Assembly: GCA_963921795.1 (NCBI GenBank)
Contig: OY997659.1
Span: forward strand, 55,417,872 to 55,481,871
Origin: Nannobrachium achirus
Taxonomy: Eukaryota; Chordata; Actinopteri; Myctophiformes; Myctophidae
Direction: 5' to 3'
DNA length: 64,000 nt
Below the pieces are notes generated by a model. The model had not been told where the DNA came from. It was given only the letters and a program-made list of their open reading frames with translations, and made no database searches. Shown piece after piece: positions 1-11,778 of the stretch (its first letter is position 1; every line of letters starts with the position of its first letter). Both the position numbers and the translations under genes were made by a program.

Positions 1-109
1 GAAATCGTCTGTGACTATTTAACATAGAACAAATACCCTGGAACCTTCTTTTGCCTAACAACTAGGTTACCATTATTTATGTATTTAATTATTTTTTTTC
101 ATTTTCCAG

Positions 110-418
110 CCCAGCCATCCCAGGGACCAGCTCCAGACCCTTATGAAGAGCCCGATGGGGTACCCTCTTGTTCAGCAGGTGAGGGGAATAATAGTTCCAA
201 ATTGCAAGAATACATACAAGGCTTGATCTACCAAGAAAAATCATTGGGTTATTGGGTCAAATGATTCAAAGATTTGATTTGAAATGGGTTGCCCAATACT
301 TTATCAAAGCCATTGATCCACCCACTAACTGAAACAAACTATTATCTTTACTCAAGAGGTGAGTCTATTACCAGACCTAAAGCAAGGTGTGTCAAAACGC
401 ATATTAAGACTTAACCTC

Positions 419-451
<33 letters not shown>

Positions 452-3400
452 TTTACAGACGAGGAGCTCAGTGTCGACAACAAAAAGACATTCCTCAACA
501 TGGCCAGAGAGAGGATGCCGAAGCTGCTGAGTAAGTAAACATACCCATATCTGTATATCTGTGCCAGTTGTAAAAAAAATAAAAAATGAACCTTTTCTAT
601 TTAGACAGACTGCTGAGGGACTTTAACAACAACACCCTAAAGGAGGTCCAAGGGCTCCTGGCAGGATACCTCATCCTGAGGACGGGACACCGGCCAGGAG
701 TCCTGACCAACATGACGGTTGAAGAATACAAGAATGCAAAAATTGCAAAGGACCTCCGGGTGATTCATGTAAGTCAAGACTTCTAACACCTCCCATTGGT
801 ATTGTCTAAATGTATTTTTATGGGTCACTGAATGTGTTTAAATCTTCACACAATGTGCTTCTTCTGTTTTAGGTCAGGGATCAGACCTCATCAACAAAGG
901 GCCCGGCCGCCCTGCAACTCAAGCTAGAGGAATATTTGTGGCTGGGCCAACTTTACAATACGTGCGTCCTTAAACAAATCACGTCAAAACAAGTTTTTTG
1001 TAACAAGGCCGGGGGGAAAGTGACGGATCTCGGGAAGTTTGTGCAAATGCAGTTGGAGGAGGCCGGTCTCCCGGGAAAGGTCAGCCTTGACAGGATGAGG
1101 ACTTCTACAACCAGCAAGGTACATTTTACAAACCAAAGACTTTCAACAGGAAGATCGTAAAATTAAGTTTTATTACTTAGACCTTCTCTTCCATCCACAG
1201 ACACATCGTACCCAGGATAGGCTCGGGCAGGAGGCCGTTGCCCAGGCTAAGCAGCACAAACTGGAAACGGCAAAAACGGCACGGGACCTGAGGAAGGGTG
1301 GTAAAGAGGAAGGGCCTGAACGGCTTCAAGCCCCCCCGCTCCCAGGAGGTAGGTTCAATTCCCGGTTCCATTTTAAGAAGACTTGTGTTAGGGGCAGGAA
1401 CAAATCTAGGCAAATTGAATTTTTAACATGGTACTTGATAGGAAATCGTCTTTGACCATTTAACATAGAACAAATAGACTTGTGTGTTGCGTGACAACAA
1501 AGTTAATTATTTTTCTCTCAACGGGTCCAGCTCCTCCTGAACGGCTTCAAGCCCCCCCGCTCCCAGGAGGTAGGTTCAATTCCCGGTTCCGTTTTAAGAA
1601 GACTTGTGTTTAGGGCAGGAACAAATCTAGGCAAATTGAATTTTTAACATGGTACTTGATAGGAAATTGTCTTTGACTATTTAACATAGAACAAATAGAC
1701 TTGTGTGTTGCGTAACAACAAAGTTAATTATTTTTCTCTCAACAGGTCCAGCTCCTCCTGAGCGGCATCAAGCCCCCCCGCTCCCACAAGGTAGGTTCAA
1801 TTCCCGGTTCGGTTTTAAGAAGACTTCTGTTAGGGGCAGGAACAAATCTAGGCAAATTGAATTTTTAACATGGTACTTGATAGGAAATCGTCTTTGACCA
1901 TTTAACATAGAACAAATAGACTTGTGTGTTGCGTAACAACAAAGTTAATTATTTTTCTCTCAACAGGTCCAGCTCCTCCTGAACGGCGTCAAGCCCCCCC
2001 GCTCCCACAAGGTAGGTTCAATTCCCGGTTTGGTTTTAAGAAGACTTGTGTTAGGGGCAGGAACAAATCTAGGCAAATTGAATTTTTAACATGGTACTTG
2101 ATAGGAAATCGTCTTTGACCATTTAACATAGAACAAATAGACTTGTGTGTTGCGTAACAACAAAGTTAATTATTTTTCTCTCAACAGGTCCAGCTCCTCC
2201 TGAACGGCGTCAAGCCCCCCCGCTCCCACAAGGTAGGTTCAATTCCCGGTTCGGTTTTAAGAAGACTTGTGTTAGGGGCAGGAACAAATCTATGCAAATT
2301 GAATTTTTAACAAGGTACTTGATAGGAAATCGTCTTTGACCATTTAACATAGAACAAATACCCTGGAAACTTCTTTTGCCTAACAACTAGGATACCAATA
2401 TTCATTCATTTATTAATTTATTAATTTATTCATTCATAAAGGTATTTATTTATTCAATTATTCATTATCGTTAGTTCAGCAGGTGAGGTTATATTGGGTT
2501 ATTGGGTCAAAAGATTCACTGATTTGATTTAAAATGTGTTTGAAAAATCTAGGCAAATTGAATTTTTAACATGGTACTTGATAGGAAATCGTCTTTGACC
2601 ATTTAACATAGAACAAATAGACTTGTGTGTTGCGTAACAACAAAGTTAATTATTTTTCTCTCAACAGGTCCAGCTCCTCCTGAACGGCGTCAAGCCCCCC
2701 CGCTCCCACAAGGTAGGTTCAATTCCCGGTTCGGTTTTAAGAAGACTTGTGTTAGGGGCAGGAACAAATCTATGCAAATTGAATTTTTAACAAGGTACTT
2801 GATAGGAAATCGTCTTTGACCATTTAACATAGAACAAATACCCTGGAAACTTCTTTTGCCTAACAACTAGGATACCAATATTCATTCATTTATTAATTTA
2901 TTAATTTATTCATTCATAAAGGTATTTATTTATTCAATTATTCATTATCGTTAGTTCAGCAGGTGAGGTTATTGGGTTATTGGGTCAAAAGATTCACTGA
3001 TTTGATTTAAAATGTGTTTGAAAAATGTGTTAACTAATTATGTTATATACTCAATGTAATTACAGAAAGTTCCTCGAGCTCATCGGAAGAGGAGGGAACA
3101 GAAGAGGAGGAAGAGGAGCAGGAGGAGCAGGAGAAGGAGGAAGAAGAGCAGGAGGAGGAGGTGGAGGTGGTGGTGAAGAAAAAGAAAAAAAATCGACCTG
3201 GTCCTTCCGCATCCTTCTATAGCGCACAAAAGAAATGGTGGCAACGGGTTAGCCTGCACTCCAAGGCGAGCATTCGCCTCCACCCCTCCCCCAAGGAGGC
3301 AAAGAGGAGGCGAGTACTGAAGAGCGTCAGGTTCACGCCAAACACCAAGAAGGCCCTCCGGGGAGTGAAAGAAGAAGCCTTAAATCCACATATCCGAATC

Positions 3401-4217
3401 CTCAAAGGGTTAGGTAAGACATTTACATTTACTCTTCAAATTGTAAGAATACTTGTGTGTGTGACTAGATCAATAATGTATGTTCCAACACCTCCAGGAA
3501 AACATATGCGTTCATGCACCTCTGCAGAGCTTGAGGGGGAGACAAATGAAGGTGAGTACATTTTGGATTCATTGGGAATTTATTGGCATTTATTGGAATA
3601 TTTAAAATAAGACTTGATATGACATTGGCCCTGACAACCTTAGTAAGGGGTCACTTTTTGGGTGGTAAACTATTAATTTGATAGAAAATTGTCTGCCCAA
3701 ATTCCTATCAGATCCATTCAATGGACATTGAATAATAATGGTGTCTAACATCCATATTTGTAATGTTTGTTTTAACAGCTCAAGCTCCTCATGGAAAGAT
3801 GGTTAAACGTAAGGGCAATAATTATTCCAAATTGTAACAATACTTTCGTTTGACAGTATTGACAAGTATTGACATCCATAATAATGTTTCCTTCAACAGG
3901 GCAGCTTACCTTCCAAATGGAATGTGGACAGCAGCAGCCCAGCAGCCCAGCAGAGTCAGAAGGCCCCCCAGCAGCCCCCCCCCTCTGGATCCTCAGGCCC
4001 AGCGCCAGCCCCTGCCCAGGCGGATATAAATGTGTCTTTCCTTCCACCTGCCCCCACTGCCTCAGGCCAAGCACTTTCCAACCCCTCTGGCTCTGACCCC
4101 TCTGTGTTTATAGACGCAGAAGAGCTAACCCTAAACCTAAACCCACCCCCCCCCCCCCCTCCCCCCCAAATGAAGAAGAGCTTGAAAGAGTCCCTCATCC
4201 CGGACCCCTTTGAATGA
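110..4217 (+). CDS. Gene copy A, 3' part: tyrosine-recombinase-like protein with microexon array
   Basis: Spliced gene whose 5' exons lie left of the window. Exons by GT-AG borders and phase: 110-178, 459-530, 605-768, 873-1118, 1201-1348, microexons 1746-1790, 1967-2011, 2188-2232 and 2668-2712, then 3066-3413, 3498-3551, 3779-3808, and a last exon from 3900. Exons 605-1348 carry TGHRPGV and RMRTS, which resemble the two arginine boxes of tyrosine recombinases. A microexon-like copy at 1525-1569 has GG instead of AG at its acceptor. Differences from copy B in the recombinase exons are few: a synonymous Arg at 605-607 and Cys instead of Arg in the NTxVLK stretch. The stop is uncertain: the proline-rich frame ends at 4217, while the frame joined by phase 1 ends at 4096. 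An AATAAA lies at 4769. Confidence 0.7.
420..444. repeat. TA microsatellite in an intron, unit A
   Basis: Short (TA)n run ending 14 bases before the acceptor of exon 459-530. It is about twice as long in units B and C (27269-27317, 47844-47892). Confidence 0.9.
1525..2712 (+). repeat. Tandem microexon modules, unit A (221 bp each)
   Basis: Copies of a 221-bp module, each with a 45-nt exon (GPAPPERRQAPPLPQ) between CTCAACAG and GTAGGTTCAA. Functional-looking exons are 1746-1790, 1967-2011, 2188-2232 and 2668-2712. The copy at 1525-1569 has CAACGG at the acceptor and is probably not spliced in. Each exon is phase 1-1, so any number keeps the frame. The last two copies lie 480 bp apart because of a larger local duplication found only in unit A. 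Confidence 0.88.
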
Positions 4218-4748
4218 GGACAGCTGTGTCTTTTTTTTTTTTTTTTTTAGGTCAACAGAGGCTGGTCATTTTTTTGGTAGTTTTTGACCACTTCAAAGAA
4301 TATTGACGAAGACAGCTGTTTTTTTTTTATGTCACCAGAGGCTGGTCGTTTTTAGTTATCCCGAAACCCTTTGAATGAGGACAGCTGTCTCTTTTTTTGT
4401 TTGTTTTTTAGGTCACCAGAGGCTGGTAATTTTTTTTGGTAGTTTTTGACCCCTTGAAAAAATATTGAAGAAGAGCCTGACGAGCCTAAAACCTGAAGAG
4501 CCTGAAGAGTCCCTCATCCCGGACCCCTTTGAATGAGGACAGCTGTCTCTTTTTTTGTTTTTTTTAGGTCACCAGAGGCTGGTCATTTTTTTTTTGTAGT
4601 TTTTGACCCCTTCAAAGGATATTGACGAAGACAGCTGTTTGTTTTTATGTCACCAGAGGCTGGTCGTTTTAAGTTATCCCGAACCCCTTTGAATGAGGAC
4701 AGCTGTCTCTCTTTTTTATTTATGTCACCAGAGGCTGGTCGGTTTTCG
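4188..4748 (+). repeat. 3' UTR tandem repeat, about 160 bp x 3.5, unit A
   Basis: CCTTTGAATGAGGACAGCTG recurs at about 4209, 4369, 4529 and 4689. Each 160-bp period contains two half-repeats, each with the palindrome ACAGCTGT, a T-rich tract and ACCAGAGGCTGGT, a 5-bp stem with 3-nt loop. The repeated GAGTCCCTCATCCCGGACCC shows that the last codons of the gene (ESLIPDPFE plus stop) were themselves duplicated. The tract lies between the predicted stops and the AATAAA. Confidence 0.85.
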
Positions 4749-4768
4749 TTTATTTTTGGATTTATGGA

Positions 4769-4774
4769 AATAAA
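4769..4774 (+). promoter_or_regulatory. Polyadenylation signal of gene copy A
   Basis: AATAAA, about 20 bp after the last 3' UTR repeat, followed by a T-rich region. The same signal sits at the same place in units B and C. Confidence 0.7.
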
Positions 4775-4789
4775 GGCTGTTTACAATTA

Positions 4790-5316
4790 TATCTGAATCA
4801 TCATTCTATTTATCATGGGAATGTTATTAATTTTCTTTATATAGGAACTTAGTGTCATAACTTAACTTGTGTGTTGTATTAGGTTAACAATGAATGGATT
4901 TCAAGAAATAATGGGGTGCCCAATTCATTATCAATGCCACTCAGTTTTTCACCAAATAGTTAGGGTTGGGGTTAGGGTTAGCCACTCAGGATTGTTTTAG
5001 GGGAAAGAAACATTTGCAGGTTATTGGGTGTTTTAACATGGGGATTTGATATGATATGGGATATTGAACCAATGAAACACATATCAACATACCAATTAAG
5101 GGAAAGGTAGGTGCGGTTGTGGCGAAACCTATACCCCCTTCTTCAGTGCATCGAGCTGATGAAAAATATCATTGTTCTTCTCTACGACTTAGGTTAGGGT
5201 TTCAGGGATCTTTTGTGGGTATTTGGGCCTTAATAACATGGATTTGATAAGTAAAGGGATAGCCAAAATATTCTCAATGGGAGGTTAGGGTTAGGGTTTT
5301 TTTACAAGGATCGGAC
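4790..5316. other. Gene-3' spacer with TTAGGG-like motifs, unit A
   Basis: No gene seen. Short degenerate telomere-like runs (GGTTAGGGTTAG) occur at about 4959-4982 and 5282-5298. The rest is unique AT-rich sequence, repeated in units B (31175-31704) and C (51750-52279). Confidence 0.7.
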
Positions 5317-7177
5317 ATTTTCTGAACCGCAAGGCCGAGCCAAATCCGTCCGTATCAGCCTCGAGTCTGTGGCGTGCACAGCCGCTGCGTGGTTTCAAAA
5401 AAGCAAACACTGCCCCTAAACAAGGCTATTTCTGTCTAAAGGCTAAAAAGTCAGGGAAAGACGGTCTGGAAGGTCTCTCCTTCGAACTGCACGTCCCCTC
5501 CGGTTCAGCAAACATGTGTGTCGAGGCTGGGGCGCAGGGAATGAGTCTAATTTAAATGGTTTTAAAAAAGGTATGCACCCAATAACTAAAAATATGACCC
5601 TAATCAAGGTTCTTTTACGACGGACTCAAGTCGGATACGCAGGACTCGGTGCTTTGTGCTCGGAACACAGTAAAGACAAGGGACTTGTCTATGCCTGGTC
5701 CAAAGAACAGACCTCAAAGACCTTCCAAAAGGATTATAACACCCGGTGAATTTCAAGTATTGGCCATCCAAATTCCTATCGAAACCTATTCAAATCTCTG
5801 AATCCATTTGATTGCTTGACCTTTGAATGAAGAAAAGTCAAATGAAGGGGGCAGCAGGTTTCCAATCGCCATCAGTTCTTTTTCAGGATGGCCTGTTGAA
5901 CGCCTAGACATCACCATTATGATCATAGCATCTACAGTTCACAAGTGATCACTCAAAATACCTAAAATCAGCAAAATTTAGTCAGGCTTGAGAATGAGGC
6001 CTCCACCCGCCTACCTATCAAACCCCTTTGTTCTTTCACCCAATTAAAAGCAAACCCTACCAGGGGTCAGGACAGATTATTTGGGGTTCTAAGGGTCGTA
6101 GAGCAAAACGGAAGACAGTTTTCTGAACCGCAAGGCAGAGCCAAATTCATCTGTATCAGCCTCGGGTCTGTGGCGTGCACAGCCGCTGCGTGGTTTCAAA
6201 AAAGCAATCACTGCCCCTAAACAAGGCTATTTCTGTCTAAAGGCTCAAAAGTCAGGGAAAGACGGTCTGGAGGGTCTCTCCTTCGAACTGCACGTCCCCT
6301 CCGGTTCAGCAAACATTTGTGTCGAGGCTGGGGCGCAGGGATTGAGTCTAACTTGAATGGTTTTAAAAAAGGTATGCACCCAATAACTAAAAATACAACC
6401 CTAATCAAGGTTCTTTTACGGCGGACTCAAGTCGGATATGCAGGACTCGGTGCTTTGTGCTCGGAACACATTAAACACAAGAAACATGTCTATGCCTCGT
6501 CCAAAGAACAGACCTCGCAGACCTTCCAAGAGCATTATAACGACCAGTGAAATTCAAGTAATGGCCATCCAAATTCCTATCGAAACCTCTTCAAATCTCT
6601 AAATCCATTTGATTGCTTGACCTTTGACTGAATAAATGTTAAATGAAGGGGGCTGCAGGTGTCCAATCGCCATCAGTTCTTTTTTCAGGATGGCCTGTTG
6701 AACAACTAGACGTCTTCATTATGATCATAACATCGACAGTTCACGAGAGGTCACTAAAAATACCTAAAATCACCAAAATTTAGGCAGGCTTGAAAATGAG
6801 GCCTCCGCCCACCTACCTATCAAACCCCCTTGTTTTTTCACCCAATTAAAAGCAAACCCTACCAGGGGTCACAACAGATTATTTTAGGTTCTAAGGGTCG
6901 TAGAGCAAAACGGAAAACAGTTTTCTGAACCTCAAGGCAGAGCCAAATTCATCTGTATCAGCCTCGGGTCTGTGGCGTGCACAGCCGCTGCGTGGTTTCA
7001 AAAAAGCAAACACTGCCCCTAAACAAGGCTATTTCTGTCTAAAGGCTCAAAATTCAGGGAAAGACGGTCTGGAGGGGTCTGGAGGGTCTCTCCTTCGAAC
7101 TGCACGTCCCCTCCGGTTCAGCAAACATTTGTGTCGAGGCTGGGGCGCAGGGAATGAGTCTAACTTGAATGGTTTTT
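5317..7177 (+). repeat. 801-bp tandem repeat, 2.3 copies, first block of unit A
   Basis: TCTGAACC(G/T)CAAGG recurs at 5321, 6122 and 6923, exactly 801 bp apart. The third copy stops early at GAATGGTTTTT. Copies differ by scattered substitutions. A plus-strand frame reading QGYFCLKA..SGKDGLEGLSF is open in the first part of each copy, and a second frame reading NLNGFKKGMHPITKN follows. In unit A the two are not continuous. I do not recognise the protein. Confidence 0.85.
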
Positions 7178-7208
7178 GTATTGAGCTCCGAGTTACTGAA
7201 TGCCCCTT

Positions 7209-8794
7209 CATGAAGACTTGTGTTAGGGGCAGGAACAAATCTAGGCAAATTGAATTTTTAACATGGTACTTGATAGGAAATCGTCTTTGACCATTTAACA
7301 TAGAACAAATAGACTTGTGTGTTGCGTGACAACAAAGTTAATTATTTATCTCTCAACGGGTCCAGCTCCTCCTGAACGGCTTCAAGCCCCCCCGCTCCCA
7401 GGAGGTAGGTTCAATTCCCGGTTCCGTTTTAAGAAGACTTGTGTTTAGGGCAGGAACAAATCTAGGCAAATTGAATTTTTAACATGGTACTTGATAGGAA
7501 ATTGTCTTTGACTATTTAACATAGAACAAATAGACTTGTGTGTTGCGTAACAACAAAGTTAATTATTTTTCTCTCAACAGGTCCAGCTCCTCCTGAACGG
7601 CGTCAAGCCCCCCCGCTCCCACAAGGTAGGTTCAATTCCCGGTTTGGTTTTAAGAAGACTTGTGTTAGGGGCAGGAACAAATCTAGGCAAATTGAATTTT
7701 TAACATGGTACTTGATAGGAAATCGTCTTTGACCATTTAACATAGAACAAATAGACTTGTGTGTTGCGTAACAACAAAGTTAATTATTTTTCTCTCAACA
7801 GGTCCAGCTCCTCCTGAACGGCATCAAGCTCCCCCGCTCCCACAAGGTAGGTTCAATTCCCGGTTCGGTTTTAAGAAGACTTGTGTTAGGGGCAGGAACA
7901 AATCTATGCAAATTGAATTTTTAACAAGGTACTTGATAGGAAATCGTCTTTGACCATTTAACATAGAACAAATACCCTGGAACCTTCTTTTGCCTAACAA
8001 CTAGGATACCAATATTCATTCATTTATTAATTTATTAATTTATTCATTCATAAAGGTATTTATTTATTCAATTATTCATTATCGTTAGTTCAGCAGGTGA
8101 GGTTATTGGGTTATTGGGTCAAAAGATTCACTGATTTGATTTAAAATGTGTTTGAAAAATGTGTTAACTAATTATGTTATATACTCAATGTAATTACAGA
8201 AAGTTCCTCGAGCTCATCGGAAGAGGAGGGAACAGAAGAGGAGGAAGAGGAGCAGGAGGAGCAGGAGAAGGAGGAAGAAGAGCAGGAGGAGGAGGTGGAG
8301 GTGGTGGTGAAGAAAAAGAAAAAAAATCGACCTGGTCCTTCCGCATCCTTCTATAGCGCACAAAAGAAATGGTGGCAACGGGTTAGCCTGCACTCCAAGG
8401 CGAGCATTCGCCTCCACCCCTCCCCCAAGGAGGCAAAGAGGAGGCGAGTACTGAAGAGCGTCAGGTTCACGCCAAACACCAAGAAGGCCCTCCGGGGAGT
8501 GAAAGAAGAAGCCTTAAATCCACATATCCGAATCCTCAAAGGGTTAGGTAAGACATTTACATTTACTCTTCAAATTGTAAGAATACTTGTGTGTGTGACT
8601 AGATCAATAATGTATGTTCCAACACCTCCAGGAAAACATATGCGTTCATGCACCTCTGCAGAGCTTGAGGGGGAGACAAATGAAGGTGAGTACATTTTGG
8701 ATTCATTGGGAATTTATTGGCATTTATTGGAATATTTAAAATAAGACTTGATATGACATTGGCCCTGACAACCTTAGTAAGGGGTCACTTTTTG
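7209..8794 (+). pseudogene. Duplicated internal gene fragment, unit A only
   Basis: Copy of the middle of the array gene set between two blocks of 801-bp repeats. It holds the dead-acceptor microexon (7360-7404), two microexons (7581-7625, 7802-7846), the acidic/basic exon (8200-8547) and the next 54-nt exon (8632-8685), with introns intact. It has no zinc-finger exons, no recombinase-like exons, no last exon and no AATAAA, so it cannot make the whole protein. Its left joint falls in a microexon intron (GAAGACTTGTGTTAGGGG) and its right joint in the intron after the 54-nt exon. Units B and C lack it. It might be spliced into read-through transcripts of copy A, which I cannot test. Confidence 0.8.
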
Positions 8795-10642
8795 GCAAGG
8801 CCGAGCCAAATCCGTCCGTATCAGCCTCGAGTCTGTGGCGTGCACAGCCGCTGCGTGGTTTCAAAAAAGCAAACACTGCCCCTAAACAAGGCTATTTCTG
8901 TCTAAAGGCTAAAAAGTCAGGGAAAGACGGTCTGGAAGGTCTCTCCTTCGAACTGCACGTCCCCTCCGGTTCAGCAAACATGTGTGTCGAGGCTGGGGCG
9001 CAGGGAATGAGTCTAATTTAAATGGTTTTAAAAAAGGTATGCACCCAATAACTAAAAATACGACCCTAATCAAGGTTCTTTTACGACGGACTCAAGTCGG
9101 ATACGCAGGACTCGGTGCTTTGTGCTCGGAACACAGTAAAGACAAGGGACCTGTCTATGCCTGGTCCAAAGAACAGACCTCAAAGACCTTCCAAAAGGAT
9201 TATAACACCCGGTGAATTTCAAGTATTGGCCATCCAAATTCCTATCGAAACCTATTCAAATCTCTGAATCCATTTGATTGCTTGACCTTTGAATGAAGAA
9301 AAGTCAAATGAAGGGGGCAGCAGGTTTCCAATCGCCATCAGTTCTTTTTCAGGATGGCCTGTTGAACGCCTAGACATCACCATTATGATCATAGCATCTA
9401 CAGTTCACAAGTGATCACTCAAAATACCTAAAATCAGCAAAATTTAGTCAGGCTTGAGAATGAGGCCTCCACCCGCCTACCTATCAAACCCCTTTGTTCT
9501 TTCACCCAATTAAAAGCAAACCCTACCAGGGGTCAGGACAGATTATTTGGGGTTCTAAGGGTCGTAGAGCAAAACGGAAGACAGTTTTCTGAACCGCAAG
9601 GCAGAGCCAAATTCATCTGTATCAGCCTCGGGTCTGTGGCGTGCACAGCCGCTGCGTGGTTTCAAAAAAGCAATCACTGCCCCTAAACAAGGCTATTTCT
9701 GTCTAAAGGCTCAAAAGTCAGGGAAAGACGGTCTGGAGGGTCTCTCCTTCGAACTGCACGTCCCCTCCGGTTCAGCAAACATTTGTGTCGAGGCTGGGGC
9801 GCAGGGATTGAGTCTAACTTGAATGGTTTTAAAAAAGGTATGCACCCAATAACTAAAAATACAACCCTAATCAAGGTTCTTTTACGGCGGACTCAAGTCG
9901 GATATGCAGGACTCGGTGCTTTGTGCTCGGAACACATTAAACACAAGAAACATGTCTATGCCTCGTCCAAAGAACAGACCTCGCAGACCTTCCAAGAGCA
10001 TTATAACGCCCAGTGAAATTCAAGTAATGGCCATCCAAATTCCTATCGAAACCTCTTCAAATCTCTAAATCCATTTGATTGCTTGACCTTTGACTGAATA
10101 AATGTTAAATGAAGGGGGCTGCAGGTGTCCAATCGCCATCAGTTCTTTTTTCAGGATGGCCTGTTGAACAACTAGACGTCTTCATTATGATCATAACATC
10201 GACAGTTCACGAGAGGTCACTAAAAATACCTAAAATCACCAAAATTTAGGCAGGCTTGAAAATGAGGCCTCCGCCCACCTACCTATCAAACCCCCTTGTT
10301 TTTTCACCCACTTAAAAGCAAACCCTACCAGGGGTCACAACAGATTATTTTAGGTTCTAAGGGTCGTAGAGCAAAACGGAAAACAGTTTTCTGAACCTCA
10401 AGGCAGAGCCAAATTCATCTGTATCAGCCTCGGGTCTGTGGCGTGCACAGCCGCTGCGTGGTTTCAAAAAAGCAAACACTGCCCCTAAACAAGGCTATTT
10501 CTGTCTAAAGGCTCAAAATTCAGGGAAAGACGGTCTGGAGGGGTCTGGAGGGTCTCTCCTTCGAACTGCACGTCCCCTCCGGTTCAGCAAACATTTGTGT
10601 CGAGGCTGGGGCGCAGGGAATGAGTCTAACTTGAATGGTTTT
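8795..10642 (+). repeat. 801-bp tandem repeat, second block of unit A
   Basis: Near-identical to 5329-7177 at an offset of 3,466 bp. Together with the gene fragment at 7209-8794 it shows that a segment spanning the gene's 3' half and the 801-bp repeats was duplicated and then trimmed. In B and C only one such block exists. Confidence 0.85.
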
Positions 10643-10740
10643 TGTATTGAGCTCCGAGTTACTGAATGCCCCTTCACCTCTTAGGGCAAACACCGACGCC
10701 GCCTGCGAACCCCCAGTGGGGTGCTAAACCCACCAAGTTA

Positions 10741-10812
10741 CTAGGCCTGGGACAAAATATCGATATTTCGATATACCGCGGTATTATCTCCCGCGATAAT
10801 TATCGATATCAG
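10741..10812. mobile_element. MITE-like terminus (CGATAT palindromes), unit A
   Basis: AGGCCTGGGACAAAATATCG followed by alternating ATCGATAT, CCGCGG and ATTATCGATATC. This resembles the ends of abundant fish non-autonomous DNA elements that begin GGGCTGGGCGATAT. The opposite end was not located, so element limits and family (probably hAT-like) are recall-based. Confidence 0.4.
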
Positions 10813-10829
10813 GGATTTCCCATTTAACC

Positions 10830-11140
10830 TACTGTATGGTGTAGTACTATGGTGCAATACCGTCAGCCGCCAGCACTGTTTGTAGTGGGGGCGCTAGCGA
10901 GATAAAGGACCGGCCGGTCGGCCGTATTATGCAAAAGTGAGGAAGAGAGAAGAGCTTTACGCTGTGGTTCTCAGTCTGAGTTTGACGGTCAGACAGAGAG
11001 GGAGAGAGGAGGAGTGGAGAGCTGTCTTCAGTTTTACAACAAGGTGAAGTTAATTTGAGCAACACATACAGCTCTGTCTGTGTTTAGTGGACACACACAT
11101 AGGCTACTGTACATGTATGCAACCACCATTACAATATACA
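10830..11140. other. Unannotated spacer before AC tract, unit A
   Basis: No gene, RNA or repeat family recognised. There is a GC-rich stretch with GGACCGGCCGGTCGGCCG and a purine-rich stretch of GAGAGGGAGAG type. Repeated in units B and C. Confidence 0.5.
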
Positions 11141-11146
11141 AACTAA

Positions 11147-11279
<133 letters not shown>

Positions 11280-11743
11280 CACAACCATGTTCCCCCTTTG
11301 CCTCGATCTCCCTCTCATGCACAGCCTGACGCAACGGAGGCGGTCAAGGTGAGGCTAGGACTCCCCTATTCATGCGAGATTGGGGAGTCGCTGGGAAACA
11401 CACTCTCCCCCAGGATGTCGTATCTCATGTAGACGAATAGGAGATAACAGCACAGCCCAAACGTTAGGGAGGGACGGGCACTTGTCTCAGTCTCAGGTTG
11501 TTCTCCCAGACAGAGAGCATTCTACACAAGGCAGCTGTGTTGGCAGTGTGCCAAAGCATATTTCCTGCTGTGAAAATGTTCGTGCTTAAACTTCTATATT
11601 CTACAGACATTAAAAATAGCCATGAATATACCTGGCACATACAGTATATGAAAAAGCCACAGCTCTCTTCACTAGAAAACCTACGTTTCATGCATATGAA
11701 AATGATGAGAACTTTTCTACACAAGCAACATGTATATATGCAT

Positions 11744-11778
11744 TTTTATACTACTGAACCAAGTTCAGTAGTATAAAA
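11744..11778. other. Perfect 16-bp hairpin, unit A
   Basis: TTTTATACTACTGAAC, a CAA loop, then its exact reverse complement. Recurs at 34683-34717 and 55258-55292. It could be a MITE core or a chance stem. No further function is supported. Confidence 0.7.

Noticed and set aside
1703-1897. 64-residue frames starting MCCVTTKLIIF, repeated in tandem
   Set aside because: They read through intron sequence on both sides of the 45-nt exon; splice borders explain the conserved part.
3080-3283. Poly-Leu minus-strand frame and poly-Gly plus-strand frame
   Set aside because: Shadows of the Glu/Lys-rich exon at 3066-3413.
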